The translations under genes and the position numbers were made by a program. Under the pieces are notes generated by a model that saw nothing but the letters and a program-made list of their open reading frames with translations, was not told the origin of the DNA and did not search any database. From Dermacentor variabilis (taxonomy: Eukaryota; Arthropoda; Arachnida; Ixodida; Ixodidae), in contig NC_134569.1 in assembly GCF_050947875.1 (NCBI RefSeq), forward strand, positions 34,082,777-34,146,776: a stretch of DNA of 64,000 nt, in the 5' to 3' direction. This document shows positions 45,548 to 57,420 of this stretch, piece by piece; the first letter of the stretch is position 1; every line of letters begins with the position of its first letter.

Positions 45548-46273
45548 GGGAATGACCACGCCGACGACAAAGCCTCCCGATCTGCACATGAAAGTGGTCA
45601 ACGAGTCTTCATTCCACTTTCACGAACAGACGCTGCGGCTGGGCTGCGATTGATGCCCCGTGATTGTACATTGCCCCTGTGGGACTCAAATGTTTTCATC
45701 ATGTGTCGGTTGCGTTCGCTGTCTCCGGACATATGGATGCACCTCCCGTCTGGGTTACCACGACGTGAACAGACCATGCTCTACCGTCTGTGGCTAGGCG
45801 TTGCCTTTATAAACTCATATGCTTTCCTCATTGGAATGGCCAACAGCCCCACGTGCAACACATGAAACATCGACGAGACGCTCACACATATTATCTGTGT
45901 CTGCCCGCGATATAGTCCTCAGAGACAAGTGATGTGCATAGTACTGGAACAGTTGGACAATCGTCCACTATCAGAACTAAACGCTTTAGGACAATGCTGC
46001 GATAGAACATCCGCGTTGAAGGCCTTACTCACCTTATTAAGGTTCGTGCGGTCTACGGGGCTTCACGACAGACTCCAAGAATGCCGCCCCCTACCGCTCT
46101 GTAGTGTACGCGCTTTGTTCGTGCTTGCCTCTCTTTCTTTTTCTATCTCCCCCTTCCACTCTGTTTCTCTTTTTATCCCCCTTAACCCTTCCCCCTGCGC
46201 AGCGTAGCCAACCGGAACTACCTCTAGTTAACCTCCCTGCCTTTCTGTGCATTATCTTATCTCTATCTCTCTG
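45548..46273 (+). pseudogene. I-type LINE fragment inserted into another LINE
   Basis: It begins within the end of RNase H (GNDHAD near 45548 matches NERADHAA of the intact LINE), then has FIPLSRTDAA, LPRREQTMLYRLWLGVAF, a CCHC-like cluster damaged by a stop (TCNT then TGA at 45863), TLTHIICVCPRYSPQRQ, FVRSTGLHDRL near 46050, the shared 3' motif gttaacctccctgcc at 46227-46241 and a CT-rich tail. The flanking words cattgtaaacatcagtgg (45532-45549) and cattttgaaacagtgg (46274-46289) look like a decayed target duplication. Removing the fragment rejoins the two halves of the minus-strand RT. Confidence 0.87.
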
Positions 46274-46289
46274 CATTTTGAAACAGTGG

Positions 46290-46576
46290 ACGCAAGATCA
46301 TTCATGAAAATATTAAACAGTAGCGGGGCTATGATAGACCCTTGAGGGACTGCAGCTTTAATAGGCAAAATAGACAAGAGTGATTGCCTAATACAAGTGT
46401 TTGCGATCTATTCGACAGATAACCTTTAAGAATGTCATGAAATGGTCCCCGGAAGCCCAATACATCTAATTTGTTCAACAGAATGTCGTGGTTAACTGTC
46501 TCAAAGGTTTTACTGATATCTAGGAATAAAGCAATGCTAAACAAATTTTGGTCGAACGCGGAAGAAAACAGAGGAA
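46290..46576 (-). pseudogene. LINE 5' half (RT motifs A-B), split element
   Basis: Minus strand. ALFLDISKTFETVNHD near 46520 is motif A, with the usual AFD changed to TFE, so the second Asp is lost. LLNKLDVLGFRGPF and YLSNRSQTL follow. In a second frame VPQGSIIAPLLFNIF (46360-46305) is motif B. It stops at 46290 where the plus-strand LINE begins. It is truncated upstream at a TAA/AGA microsatellite. Confidence 0.83.
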
Positions 46577-46641
<65 letters not shown>

Positions 46642-46662
46642 GAAGAAGAAGAAGAAGAAGAA
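46577..46662 (+). repeat. Compound (TAA)n(AGA)n microsatellite
   Basis: About 21 TAA units switch to about seven AGA units at 46641. It lies exactly at the 5' truncation of the minus-strand LINE. Confidence 0.94.
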
Positions 46663-46759
46663 CAAAGCATGACGCGTCCACTGCGTTGCCATTCGTCTTT
46701 CGAGAGCCGACGCAGCGAAGAAGCTTTCCGCGTTTACGCATAACCTAACATTGAGTCAT

Positions 46760-47393
46760 TGGAATTCACCCGACTTAAATAGCACACGCCTTCATACCCT
46801 GTGCCCTAATTTACACCTCCGTATTCTACCCAATATACTACGGCGTGACTGCACCCATCTAGGCCGTCTATAGCTTAGAGTAGCATGTTCAAATGCCTAA
46901 TCATTCGTGATCGGCATGGCCGATAGTCCTCTTTGTGACTTCTCCGGGTGCAGGGAAACGATCAGGTACCTTTTTTTTGCGAGCGTTCTCGTTTCGACCC
47001 GCAAAAAGTAGAGTTCTCAGCCACTCTATACCAGCTTAAGAAGCACCCACTCACGGAAAGTAACATTCCAGAACACTGCTTTGTACGGACATCAGCGCGA
47101 GCCGCTATAAGGCACTGCTGAGTTACTTAAGAGATACCGCACTGTGTGGCAGATTGTGACATTTTGTGACGTTGAATGTATTAGTGGGACATAGACACTG
47201 TATTGACTATGTAACGCTTTCGCCGATAATGTGACAGTGGCCGCCGGTACAGTTCTGGACTGTTTTTTTTTCGTTTCTTTATTTTCTTTCATCTTTCGCA
47301 CCCCTCTCTCTTACCGCGGTACAAGGTAACCAAGCGGAGGTATCCTCTAGTTAACGTCCAAGTCTTTATTTTGCTTTTACATCTCTCTCTCTT
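46760..47393 (+). pseudogene. I-type LINE 3' end, heavily decayed
   Basis: In pieces on the plus strand it resembles the ORF2 C-terminal region: ADSPLCDFSGCRETIRYLF near 46920-46975 (remnant of the CCHC-like cluster) and HPLTESNIP near 47045-47075. A 3' UTR follows with gttaacgtccaagtc at 47350 and a CT run at 47382-47393. Frames are broken many times. The UTR block at 47135-47240 is shared with the copy at 49985-50100, which supports a common family different from the intact LINE. Confidence 0.7.
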
Positions 47394-48280
47394 GACCATT
47401 ATGCAAAATATTATATTCTAACTTATTCTTGGCACCATCGTATGCTGGCCACGTTCTAATACATACCTGCCGAATGGATCTGCAATTCAACTTGTCTGGA
47501 GAATACAGTTTTCAATTTAGAGAGCGAACCTCAACCTAACCTAAACAGGAAATTCCAAGTTAACATTAGATGAGTAAAGGGCTGTTCGCGTCGGGAATGG
47601 AAAATCCGCTCAGGGCTTTGTAGATGCCGCAGAAGCACATCTCTGGCGCCACTCGATATGGAAACGCTCGACTCTTTTGTCATTGCAAATTCTGTGTGTC
47701 TAGAGGCGTGGTGAAACCTAAATGCAAATCGCAACCACGAAAAATTTCCATTAAAACAGACTTCATGTCGAAGGCTGAAGGTGACTTTGACGAAGTGTGA
47801 GACGCCAAAGATCTAGTACGTTTATTCGCATAGCTACCCACATTGTGCTTTACGCCCACTATCACATTGTACCTTTTTGTTTTCCTTTTTCTTTTGAACG
47901 TTATTTCTTTTTACCAAGCATGTTATGATATACTCTCATGCCGTGATTTAGGGCCCAACCACGCGTAATGCTCGATCTTCTACGAACGTTGATGAGGCCG
48001 AAAGGCGATGGGGCCTTCTTTTGAAAACTTTGCTGACATTTACTCGTAGGATAAGTCGTTGAATCTAAACGGCGAATGCGAGCCAACACTGGAGCGTTGG
48101 CTCGCAAAACAACAGACTCAGCACTCGCCTTTTTCCGTGATTGTAAAAACTGATCCCGGCTGAAACGCCAAAGTGAGCCAAGCTCTTATGCGATACTCCT
48201 TTTCGGCCTTGCCTCCGCAAATATTTCTCTCTTTTTTTGTCATATCTTTGTAAACTCTCGTTTTCTTCTTTCTTTTGCAG
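47394..48280. other. No gene recognised; ends at a splice-acceptor-like site
   Basis: Mostly AT-rich. At 48250-48280 a pyrimidine-rich run ends in ttttgcag, a strong match to a plus-strand 3' splice site. A branch point and a donor upstream cannot be identified by eye. Confidence 0.3.
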
Positions 48281-49531
<1,251 letters not shown>

Positions 49532-49841
49532 ACATACATAAATAAACCATGCCGCTATATGATCACGGGCGTCGACCTGCGGTTTCGACGTTGCGCGTGA
49601 GTTTACAGAGGAGCAACAAAAACTTCCAGTAGCCAGCCATTTTCATAAGACTGGAACGCTGTCTTGTAGGCTCATCAGCGCTAGCCGCTATAAAGGCGCT
49701 GCTGTGTTACTTGAGTGTATGACCAATTATGTGTATGTTATGTGTATGTGTGTATGTAATTATGCAATTAGTGTATGACATTCCGGAGTGTATGACCAAT
49801 TATGACGTTAAACAACGACAGATGCTCAAAAGTAATCCGTA

Positions 49842-49906
49842 GTGCCCCCCTCCCCCCTACGGCACGACTCATAAGCAAACCATGGTTTTGGCATGTAAAA
49901 CCCCAG
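49842..49906 (+). repeat. Ruka-like SINE 3' fragment
   Basis: ctacggcacgactcataa, then catggttttggcatgtaaaaccccagag, matches the last 60 bases of the SINEs at 5.4 and 6.0 kb. The head is missing. Confidence 0.8.

Positions 49907-49986
<80 letters not shown>
49907..49986 (+). repeat. (GT)n(TA)n microsatellite
   Basis: Seven GT units pass into about 33 TA units immediately after the SINE 3' end. Confidence 0.94.
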
Positions 49987-49992
<6 letters not shown>

Positions 49993-50115
49993 TGTGACAC
50001 TACGTGACGGGGAATGTATTAGTAGGACGTTGACACCATATTGTTTATGTAATGCTTTCACAGCATGGTGTGATTGTGTATGCAGCTGTGATCTGCACAC
50101 GAGTAACTCCCCACA

Positions 50116-50474
50116 ACTTCTACACATGCTAAACTACTGCAGCAATGATGCTGCGTTGTCAGCAGGTACTGCTGTGTTAACCATTTTCGGAAATGTGAAA
50201 GTTTCCGCGGGTTGCCGAGTCGTTCTTTGTTTATATATTAGAAATACTGCAAGCCAATGATTTGGCTCGCGCAGGAGGTGCTTCATGTAAAACACAAACG
50301 TATGTAATCAAACAATGCAAGAGATGAACACAGAAGATTATACATGCCATTAAGAAAAAAGAAGCGTGTCATGAAATTTGTTTAACAAATGTGTTCATCA
50401 AAAGGGAAAAATCACAAAACACATGTGGTAGGAATGCTTAACAAAACCACCAGAAGCGTAGAATAAGTAGTTAA
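50116..50474. other. No gene recognised
   Basis: AT-rich DNA between two LINE relics, with no visible structure. Confidence 0.5.
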
Positions 50475-52560
50475 GCTAGGAATTCAAAGCATGGCACTGC
50501 ATTTCATCAACAAAATGATTAGAGGTAAATATGCTAGCTAGCAAGGAACTACCCTCCGCGACCGTGTGCGGGAAGAAACTATGTCGAAATGCATTTTCGA
50601 GAGCGAAGGTTGGTGCCGAAGAATTTTGATGACTGTGCCGTGTTGTACTCGTACTAAGACGCTTAACAGATGTTTGGAGAGCTAAGTTAACCTTTCCGGA
50701 GAGGCAGTTGCGTAGAAATGATAGGCTACTAACTTTTCTATGGGCTTCCAACGTATCGGTACATTATTGAGTTTCATTAGATCTGAAGAAGAATCTAGGC
50801 GTTTGCACTTTCCAAAAATAAGTCTAACTGCTTTCTTTTAACTTTTTTCAAGTTGCGTGATATATTTTTCTAAGGCTGATCCCACATGATGGAAGAATAC
50901 TCCGGTTCTGACCTGATGCAAGCATTGTACGCTAGAAGTTTTGTACTAATTTGTGCATTCTTTTTAAATTTTGTTTTGAGGAACAATAGTTTTTTGAGGC
51001 TGGCTATACAGATATCCGATATATGTCCTGACCCCGTGAACTTCTTTGCTAGCGTAGTGCCAAGGTATTTAAGCTTGTCAACTTCTGAAATGGGATTGTT
51101 ATGAATTGAGTACGTAAATGCACTAACTAGCTTTTTCCTAGTAACAGGGAGTACTACTGTTTTTACGGAGCTTAAACCATTTTCCAGCGAGTGCACCAGA
51201 CTCCAATTGCAGATGCTGTTTTGAAGCAACATGTGATCATTAGCAGAGGATATATCTTTGAATACTACACAACGATCAGTAGACAACCGAATGAATGCCG
51301 TACCGCCAAACACCTCAACTAAATCATTTACGTGAATAAGAAACAACAATGGGCCTAAAAGACTGCCTTGTGGTGCTCCCGAGGTAACGGGAAGTACAGA
51401 AGGTTTGCATTTTCTTATTTCTACAACTTGACTTTTATTCGAAAGATATGCACTTCTCCATCGGACAATGAAGGAAGTCAGGCAGTCGTGTTTTATTGGT
51501 ACAATAGCTTACCATGTGGCACTTTATCAAAAGCCTGCGAAAAGTATAGGAATAGAATATCAATCTGTCCAGAGATATCAAGTACACCCAAGATCTCATG
51601 CACAGTTTAAAGCAGCGGAGTGACTGTGGACATAGCTGTTCTGAAGCCATGCTGATGTGATGACAAGACTTTTCTATCGGCAAGACATTCTTGAATGCAA
51701 CATGCAATAGCATGTTCCAAGAGCTTGCAACAAGCGCTTATCACTGCGACAGGGCGGTAATTATTTACAGAAAGCCTGTCACCTTTCTTGTGGATGGGTG
51801 TAAGACGTGCGATGCGCCAATCACTTAGGATACCACTTGTAGCTACAGGCAGGTTAAACCGGTTCGTCAAAAATCCAGAAATCTGCTCAGCGTAGCGGCT
51901 GAGAAATGCGTTTGCAATGGCGTCAGAGCTTGCCGACTTTGATATTGAGATTAAGAAGCATAGCAATGACACCTTCACGAGTAATTACTATTGTTTTGTC
52001 CATTATCGCTAGGGATCCTGGACAGACGTGTTCGTCTAGATCAGCAAATACGGTCTGAAAATGCGGATAAAAAATTTCGGCGATTTCCCTTGGTTCATGT
52101 GTAATTCTGCAATTTATTTTAATTTTTTTATCTCCTCATTATGTCCACTTTTGTGGGGCCAAAATTTTTGGGGGTCAGCCGTAATAAATTCTGCCAAAGC
52201 CTTGCTGAACAAATTCTTTTTTGCATGTATAACTATTCTCATTAAATCACATTTTAATTCACTGAACTGAGACGTCGGAGTAGAGTGCTGTTTTCTGAGG
52301 CGCTTTATTCTCCGTTTCGTATGTATTATAGCCCGACTGATCCAATGATTTCTGTGACGCTTGCAATCTTTCTTTTTTTGATCAAATGAAATTACCCATG
52401 CAATACTCTCTAGGCGAGTGAAAATTTCTCAAACACGCTCAACATCAAGACTGTAGGATCAAGATGCATGTCCAAATAATCAATTGTGGCCGTGTCGTCA
52501 GCCAAGTTGTAATCTCTAATTACAGTCGAAGAAAAAATTTTTCTATTTTGAACAACTTTT
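50475..52560 (-). pseudogene. CR1/Jockey-like LINE, RT with linker, minus strand
   Basis: In sense order: a linker between endonuclease and RT (HRNHWISRAIIHTKRRIKR near 52350, FWPHKSGHNEE near 52150); LTPIHKKGDRLSVNNYRPVA and CCKLLEHAI (51810-51710); FSQAFDKVPHG (motif A) near 51540; SGAPQGSLLGPLLFLIHVND (motif B) near 51390-51330; a degraded motif C region near 51280; KLKYLGTTLAKKF near 51060; and a C-terminus near 50740-50480. The catalytic YADD is not recognisable (FIRLSTDRCVVF stands in its place). Stops and frameshifts are numerous. The endonuclease is missing. A clade needs a tree. Confidence 0.85.
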
Positions 52561-54620
52561 TAGTCCAGTTAAAAGTTACCAATTTATAGTCCGAAATTCT
52601 GGGTTCCGCGGGAACAGTTCCAATGCTAAGCATTTCGGTAACAAATAGCAGATACACAGCTGAATTTCAGCGAGTGCAACGTTTTTAATTCTACAAAGGG
52701 ATGCTTTATCCTATCGGTACTACGGGAAACGGCGTATAGTAAATTAAATAAAATAATATTTTGGAATGGGAACTTGAGGCAGTAACACTGCCGCGAATAA
52801 ATGAAACGGATAATATCGTATGTGCCCTTATCAATGTCGTCAATTGCCTAATACTTAGCGTTATTTACGCTGACGCAGCGAGTTAATGAGATGCAAATCA
52901 AATGGAAAGACGAAATTTTTCGATTGGGTCCCTGCCCACGAGTGGCGTGATTGGCTTCACAAAATTCTCCACAGCAGTGGAGCATAAGCCACTTGAGTAC
53001 GTCTGCTGAGGTCACTGTGTTTGTATATGGTAGTGGTGAAATGCATAAACCAAATCTGGATTTTAGTTTCCGTGCTCTTCAGTCTTACCACTAACAGATG
53101 TTGGGTGCACCGTGGGGATGTTCAGGTATTCCAAACTTAATAAAATCTTCAGCTGCTGCAAACACATTGAAAGCCCATGAATCCCGCTTATGCTCGGCAG
53201 GTTCGCTTTGTCGAGCTCCATAACAGTAGCCTCAATAAGGTGCTCGCAGAAGCTGCACTGCCGGTCAACACGTATGCACAGTCATGCAAGAACACCCTCT
53301 AACCTCTGCATAAACAAATACCGTGAACGCCAGCTGCTAGCCAGGTGAAGGCCCTTTACTATGGTGACCGGAGAGAAGTAACTACATTAACGTAAAGCAG
53401 GCAGCGCGTGTCAGCGACAAAAAACCAAAAAACTAAAAATTATCATAAATAAGAAACTGTTACGCACTTACTGCATGTCCCGGCAACCACTACACTGGCG
53501 GTGGCACCATAGTCTTGTTTTCGTTTTGTTTTTTCGCTTGGCAACATTGTGAAAAGCCCGCCCGTTCGATGAGCACTATTCACCAAGACAATTTTTCGGG
53601 AGATCTGAGGATGTATTTATTAGCTGGATCGAAGTGGGGCGGGTGGGGGGGGGGGGGAGGGCTGGCCACCAGCTCAGATTTTAATCAGCTGCCTAGCCAC
53701 GTCTTTGCAAGCAAGCAAGGTCACGAATACAATGCCGAATGATAACCGCGAGCTCATTAGGTTACTAGTTGAAACTATATATACACGATGAACTGTCTTC
53801 TTGTGAATTTGAAAGTTTCTGGCACGAAAAAGATCGAAGCTGAGTTAAGTGTTTTAGAAAGTTAACGATGTAGCGAAGACTAAAGCTCGCATTGAGCGAT
53901 ATTGTCTGTAAACGTGGACACAAAGCCAACGTACTTGCTGTCCACACGGAAAGCAGAAAACATTCTGCAAGGAAAATATTATAATAATAATAACAGCAAC
54001 AACAAAGCGAAACTATTTACACCCTTGGCTAATCTACTGCGAAGAGGAATAATCGATGTTTTCGCTCGCTCGGTTTCTCTGAGTGCTTTCTCCACAGGCG
54101 TCTCGCTTTGCAGAATACTATAACCCGCTTTCCACGTCGATGCTCTCATAGTTTGTACTAAAAGTTTTGTACTACAAGGTTCGTGTCAAGCAGCTTTAAG
54201 TTACTCAACGTTTCCGTTTAACTAGGACAACTAGGGTTATCTCACGCCGTATAATACTGTCAAGAGATATCTTTATATCTTCCACTGTCTTAATGATGAA
54301 GCTTTTCTCCCTATCTCTTTCCACTCCTCCATAAAGAACACTGAAAATTGCCGATAGGATCATGAGACTAGCGTAAGCAGGTTCTGCACGGACAAACTTC
54401 GTTTCCCAGTACGCAAGTGTCTATCGCAGTAAGACATTTGTTACGTTTTTTACGACTTGGCTACATATGACTAACGCTGACATATATGCTGAACACCGAT
54501 TGAGCACGACAGCAATAGATATTGCACAAACATTTTATTTTCAGTCTATTTTTTTTTTCAATTTTTCTTTTCACCTCACCCCGTTTCACCCCGTTTCACA
54601 CTCAGGAAATGCATGGACAA

Positions 54621-54652
<32 letters not shown>

Positions 54653-54952
54653 CGATAAGAAGCAAGGAACCAGGTATTAAACCTACTTGTCTGCACCTGA
54701 GTGAGCCACTGTCTTTGGTATTTTCTAGATATGCACTACAACGACTGCATGTTATCACTATGTCGGAGATACTCCGTAGTCACAGACAAGAAAAAAACTA
54801 AATCAAGCATATCAATTACCACACAATCTAACAAAGGGAAATTACTCAAATTAGACATATAATAGAAAAAAAAACGCTTTAGCCGAGAGGAAAATGGAGT
54901 TGAACTCTTGCGTCCAAGAGAACTGACATCGTTGAACATATTGTCATGGACT
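52561..54952. other. No gene recognised; poly-G run and short repeats
   Basis: 53636-53660 is a run of about 20 G with few interruptions, a possible G-quadruplex former. 53973-54006 is a short AAT/AAC-like run. No open frame has a recognisable domain. Confidence 0.42.
54620..54652 (+). repeat. (GA)n microsatellite
   Basis: About fifteen GA units with one interruption. The sequence beside it lacks the LINE 3' motif seen at other GA runs in the window. Confidence 0.9.
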
Positions 54953-55104
54953 ACCTGCCGTGGTCGCCTAGTGGCCTTGGCGTTGCGCTGCTGAGCTGAG
55001 GGTGTGGGATGCAATCCCGGCCGCGGCTGCTGCATCTTTATGTGGGCGAAATGCAAAATCACGCCCTGCATTGGGCGCGCATCAAAGAACGTCCCGTGGT
55101 CCAT
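54953..55104 (+). repeat. Ruka-like SINE, 3'-truncated
   Basis: The head has cctgccgtggtcgcctagtgg and B-box-like ggatgcaatcccgg, followed by a body with tgtgggcgaaatgcaaaatc and gcgcgcatcaaagaacgtcc. It stops at about 55104, where sequence of the other tRNA-headed family begins in the opposite orientation, so the two are joined end to end. Confidence 0.8.
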
Positions 55105-55284
55105 TGGTTTCGCAGTTGAAGAAAAATTCGTTCTGGTCCGGGACTCGAACGCGAGACCAACACCTTTCCGGGGCAGCCGCTCTACCATCTGAGATAACCA
55201 GGCTGCTAGCCGATGGTAGGGCGAAGTTGAAATTATCAACAACTCGAAACAAAGGCAACATTTTGACGTAATAGTTCAGTTGAA
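55105..55284 (-). repeat. tRNA-headed repeat with leader, minus strand
   Basis: On the minus strand, a leader (aactattacgtcaaaatg, tttcgagttgttgataat, aacttcgccctaccatcgg) precedes a tRNA-like head at 55204-55133 (ggttatctcagatggtagag, gcgttcgagtcccggacc) and the first bases of the body (cttcaactgcgaaac). This is the same leader-head order as at 7863-7995. Confidence 0.8.
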
Positions 55285-55336
55285 ATTAATTGCTTTTCAT
55301 CACATTGCGGGTTTCCGCAGAACTATTACGCCATAA
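55285..55336 (+). repeat. tRNA-headed repeat, 3' tail, plus strand
   Basis: ttaattgcttttcatcacattgc, split by the reader into ttaattgc and cacattgcgg, then gtttccgcagaactattacg, match the family tail. It faces the minus copy, so gacgtaatagttc and gaactattacg form an inverted repeat. Confidence 0.7.
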
Positions 55337-55639
55337 AAATATGTTGTTGCCTAAATTGTATAGCAAGGCATACTCGCTCGCCTCAAATCACATGAACTTC
55401 AAGATTGCAGTAGGTCTCCTGGGCACACTTTCAAACAACTTTTCTTTGGTTATGTGCTGTCCTCCATCGATAATAAAGTGAAAGTAACCGCTTCCAGTTT
55501 TGAAAACTACAGAAACATGCGGACATTATTTCCGTCTTCGAACGCAGCATGAAAGTCACCCATTGGCTCTAGACATAATGGGACGAGATAGACGTTTGGT
55601 TCATAAAGGAAATTCGAGAAAATCATGATATATTGCTAA

Positions 55640-57100
55640 GAGAATAATTTCGGAATTCAGAGGCCGAATATCCTCCATGGGTACTTACTTTTCACAAAAT
55701 CGGTTTGTCAGTAGACGGGATATTCAGAAAGAGAGACACGTTCATTCAAGCTTCTCAGCAACTGGCACTTTACCAGGTGTGTATGCCGTATTCAGGATAC
55801 AGACACGTCTATCAGATGGCTCCAGTACAGCAACCTCTTCAACTTCAGCGTTCATTATGTCGCAGCTCAATAAACAAGAATCATTTAAGTTATCTCCTTT
55901 GACTTCGTCGACAACGGCTGAACTATTCGCGGTCCTATGTGCGATAAAATTTATAACGTGAGTAAGACGTGTGTAAAGATTAGTAGTTTTCAGCGATTCA
56001 CAAGCGGCTCTAACATCACTCTGAAGCACAAAAGGCAAAACATTCAGTGATAGTATAGTATACGAAACACTTAAATACCTTCCAAAGGCCAGCCACGCGA
56101 AGCGTGAAATAGCATTCCAGTGGATACCAGGGCATTGTAACATTCCTGGCAACACAGCAGTCTATGAAGCAGCATGACAAGCACACCTCACGGATGATGT
56201 GGTCCCGCTCCGAATATAAAAAAAGATGAATTGCGCTGCATTATAAGGGCAATGTCTTTCGAAATGTGTAGAAATACGTGGTTTGACCAAAATTCTAAGA
56301 GTTCTGATTTGTATCATATTGATCCGTTTATTGAATTCAAATTTTCATTGTTATGGGACAGAATTATGCAAACCCTTATTCATCGAAGAAGGCTAGGCAC
56401 TGTCTACACAAAACATTTCTTACATAGACTTGGTCTTGTCGAAACCCCCGAATATGATTGTGGATTTGTAGGTGGAGATATACATCCCTTCCCTCTATAT
56501 TTCCCACACCACGGCACACCGAGACGCCGACTTAAATCAGCTCTAATGACATTAGACCGCAGACCTTTCAGTTTAAAGAAACTTTTGGGTCCTTGGCCAA
56601 CAACGGCCTTGCAGAAGAGCGCTTTAAAAGCACTAAAGACTTTTCTTGAAGACAGCGGCAATGTTGGCCGCTATTAACGCTTTTATTGTTCCTTTCATTT
56701 AAGTGTCACTGTATATATGTATGTGTTTGTGGACTATGTTATGCTGACTGTTCTGTTGTGAATATATGTGATAATGCATTTACACGATCTAGTGTACCAC
56801 TCACTGACTAGAGACTGTATTATTAGTTGACAATATCATTTGTATTTTTGATACTTTTTTCTACAGAACTGTGGAACCATTTAGCATGTATATTGCATGT
56901 ACCATGTATTTATTACGTCGTAGCATTACTGTGAAAACGTTGCTTGACAAGTCCTGGTGCTTGTATGAAAAGGTTTTTTTATATGTAATCTTGAACCCTT
57001 TATGTTGTAGGCTAGGCCCATTTGAGAGCTAAGGAGTAATAGGCGCCTTAAATTGTGCGTCGGCATCTCCTTATATCACATCAATAAAACGAAGGTAACC
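55640..57100 (+). pseudogene. I-type LINE 3' part with RNase H, plus strand
   Basis: It opens with YPPWVLTFHKIGLSVDGI (55665-55720), the linker before RNase H that matches PPWCLAQPKINLAI of the intact LINE. RNase H follows with LSDGSSTATSSTSAFI (first Asp retained in place of YTDGS), SSTTAELFAVLCAIKFI (Glu retained) and, in another frame, FQWIPGHCNIPGN near 56110. The C-terminal region at 56231-56677 holds LIHRRRLGTVYTKHFLHRLGL and a CCHC-like cluster with only one clear Cys. It ends at a stop at 56675. A long 3' UTR may run to about 57100, but its end is not marked. This is a separate family from the intact LINE, with frameshifts. Confidence 0.82.
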
Positions 57101-57339
57101 GCCACAATACATTAAGTTATCCATAAATGAAGCAGCAGTACGATACGCCTTGTTGCTACATCATCATGCAACACTGATCCATAGTATAGTAACATAACAT
57201 ACCAAACGATGTGGAACAGCCAGTGTTGCAATGACATACGACAGTGCTTGTTTCCTCTGGTAGTCTCTCTCTTTAAAACCAGCCGCCAGCGACAACACCC
57301 GCACGTGACGTCACTGCACTAACACTTTAAAACTAACAC

Positions 57340-57420
57340 GCGGAGGATGACGAGACCGCCTTTGACGAAGATAGGTCCTCCTATCGAAACGTTGGCCAGC
57401 CTTTCTCAGGAACCTTATCC
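57340..57420 (+). other. Penelope-like terminal hairpin motif (hammerhead-like)
   Basis: gacgaa (57364-57369), a perfect 6-bp stem gatagg/cctatc with loop tcct (57370-57385), then gaaac (57386-57390). This arrangement resembles the CUGANGA-stem II-GAAA core of hammerhead ribozymes found in the repeats of Penelope-like elements. Against activity: the base expected to be C3 is t, there is one extra a before the stem, and I cannot build stems I and III. No Penelope RT is visible nearby, so this would be a solo terminal repeat or a mimic. Confidence 0.4.

Larger units (their letters stand above)
49630..50115 (+). pseudogene. I-type LINE 3' end, interrupted by SINE and microsatellite
   Basis: 49660-49715 matches the end of ORF2 in the copy at 47.09 kb (cagcgctagccgctataaag, gctgctgtgttacttgag). 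49985-50100 matches its 3' UTR (ttgtgacactacgtgac, gaatgtattagtaggac, catattgtttatgtaatgc). Between them lie about 270 bases of other DNA: a duplicated 19-bp word gagtgtatgaccaattatg (49713-49731 and 49786-49804), a SINE 3' fragment and a GT/TA microsatellite. No coding capacity remains. Confidence 0.68.
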
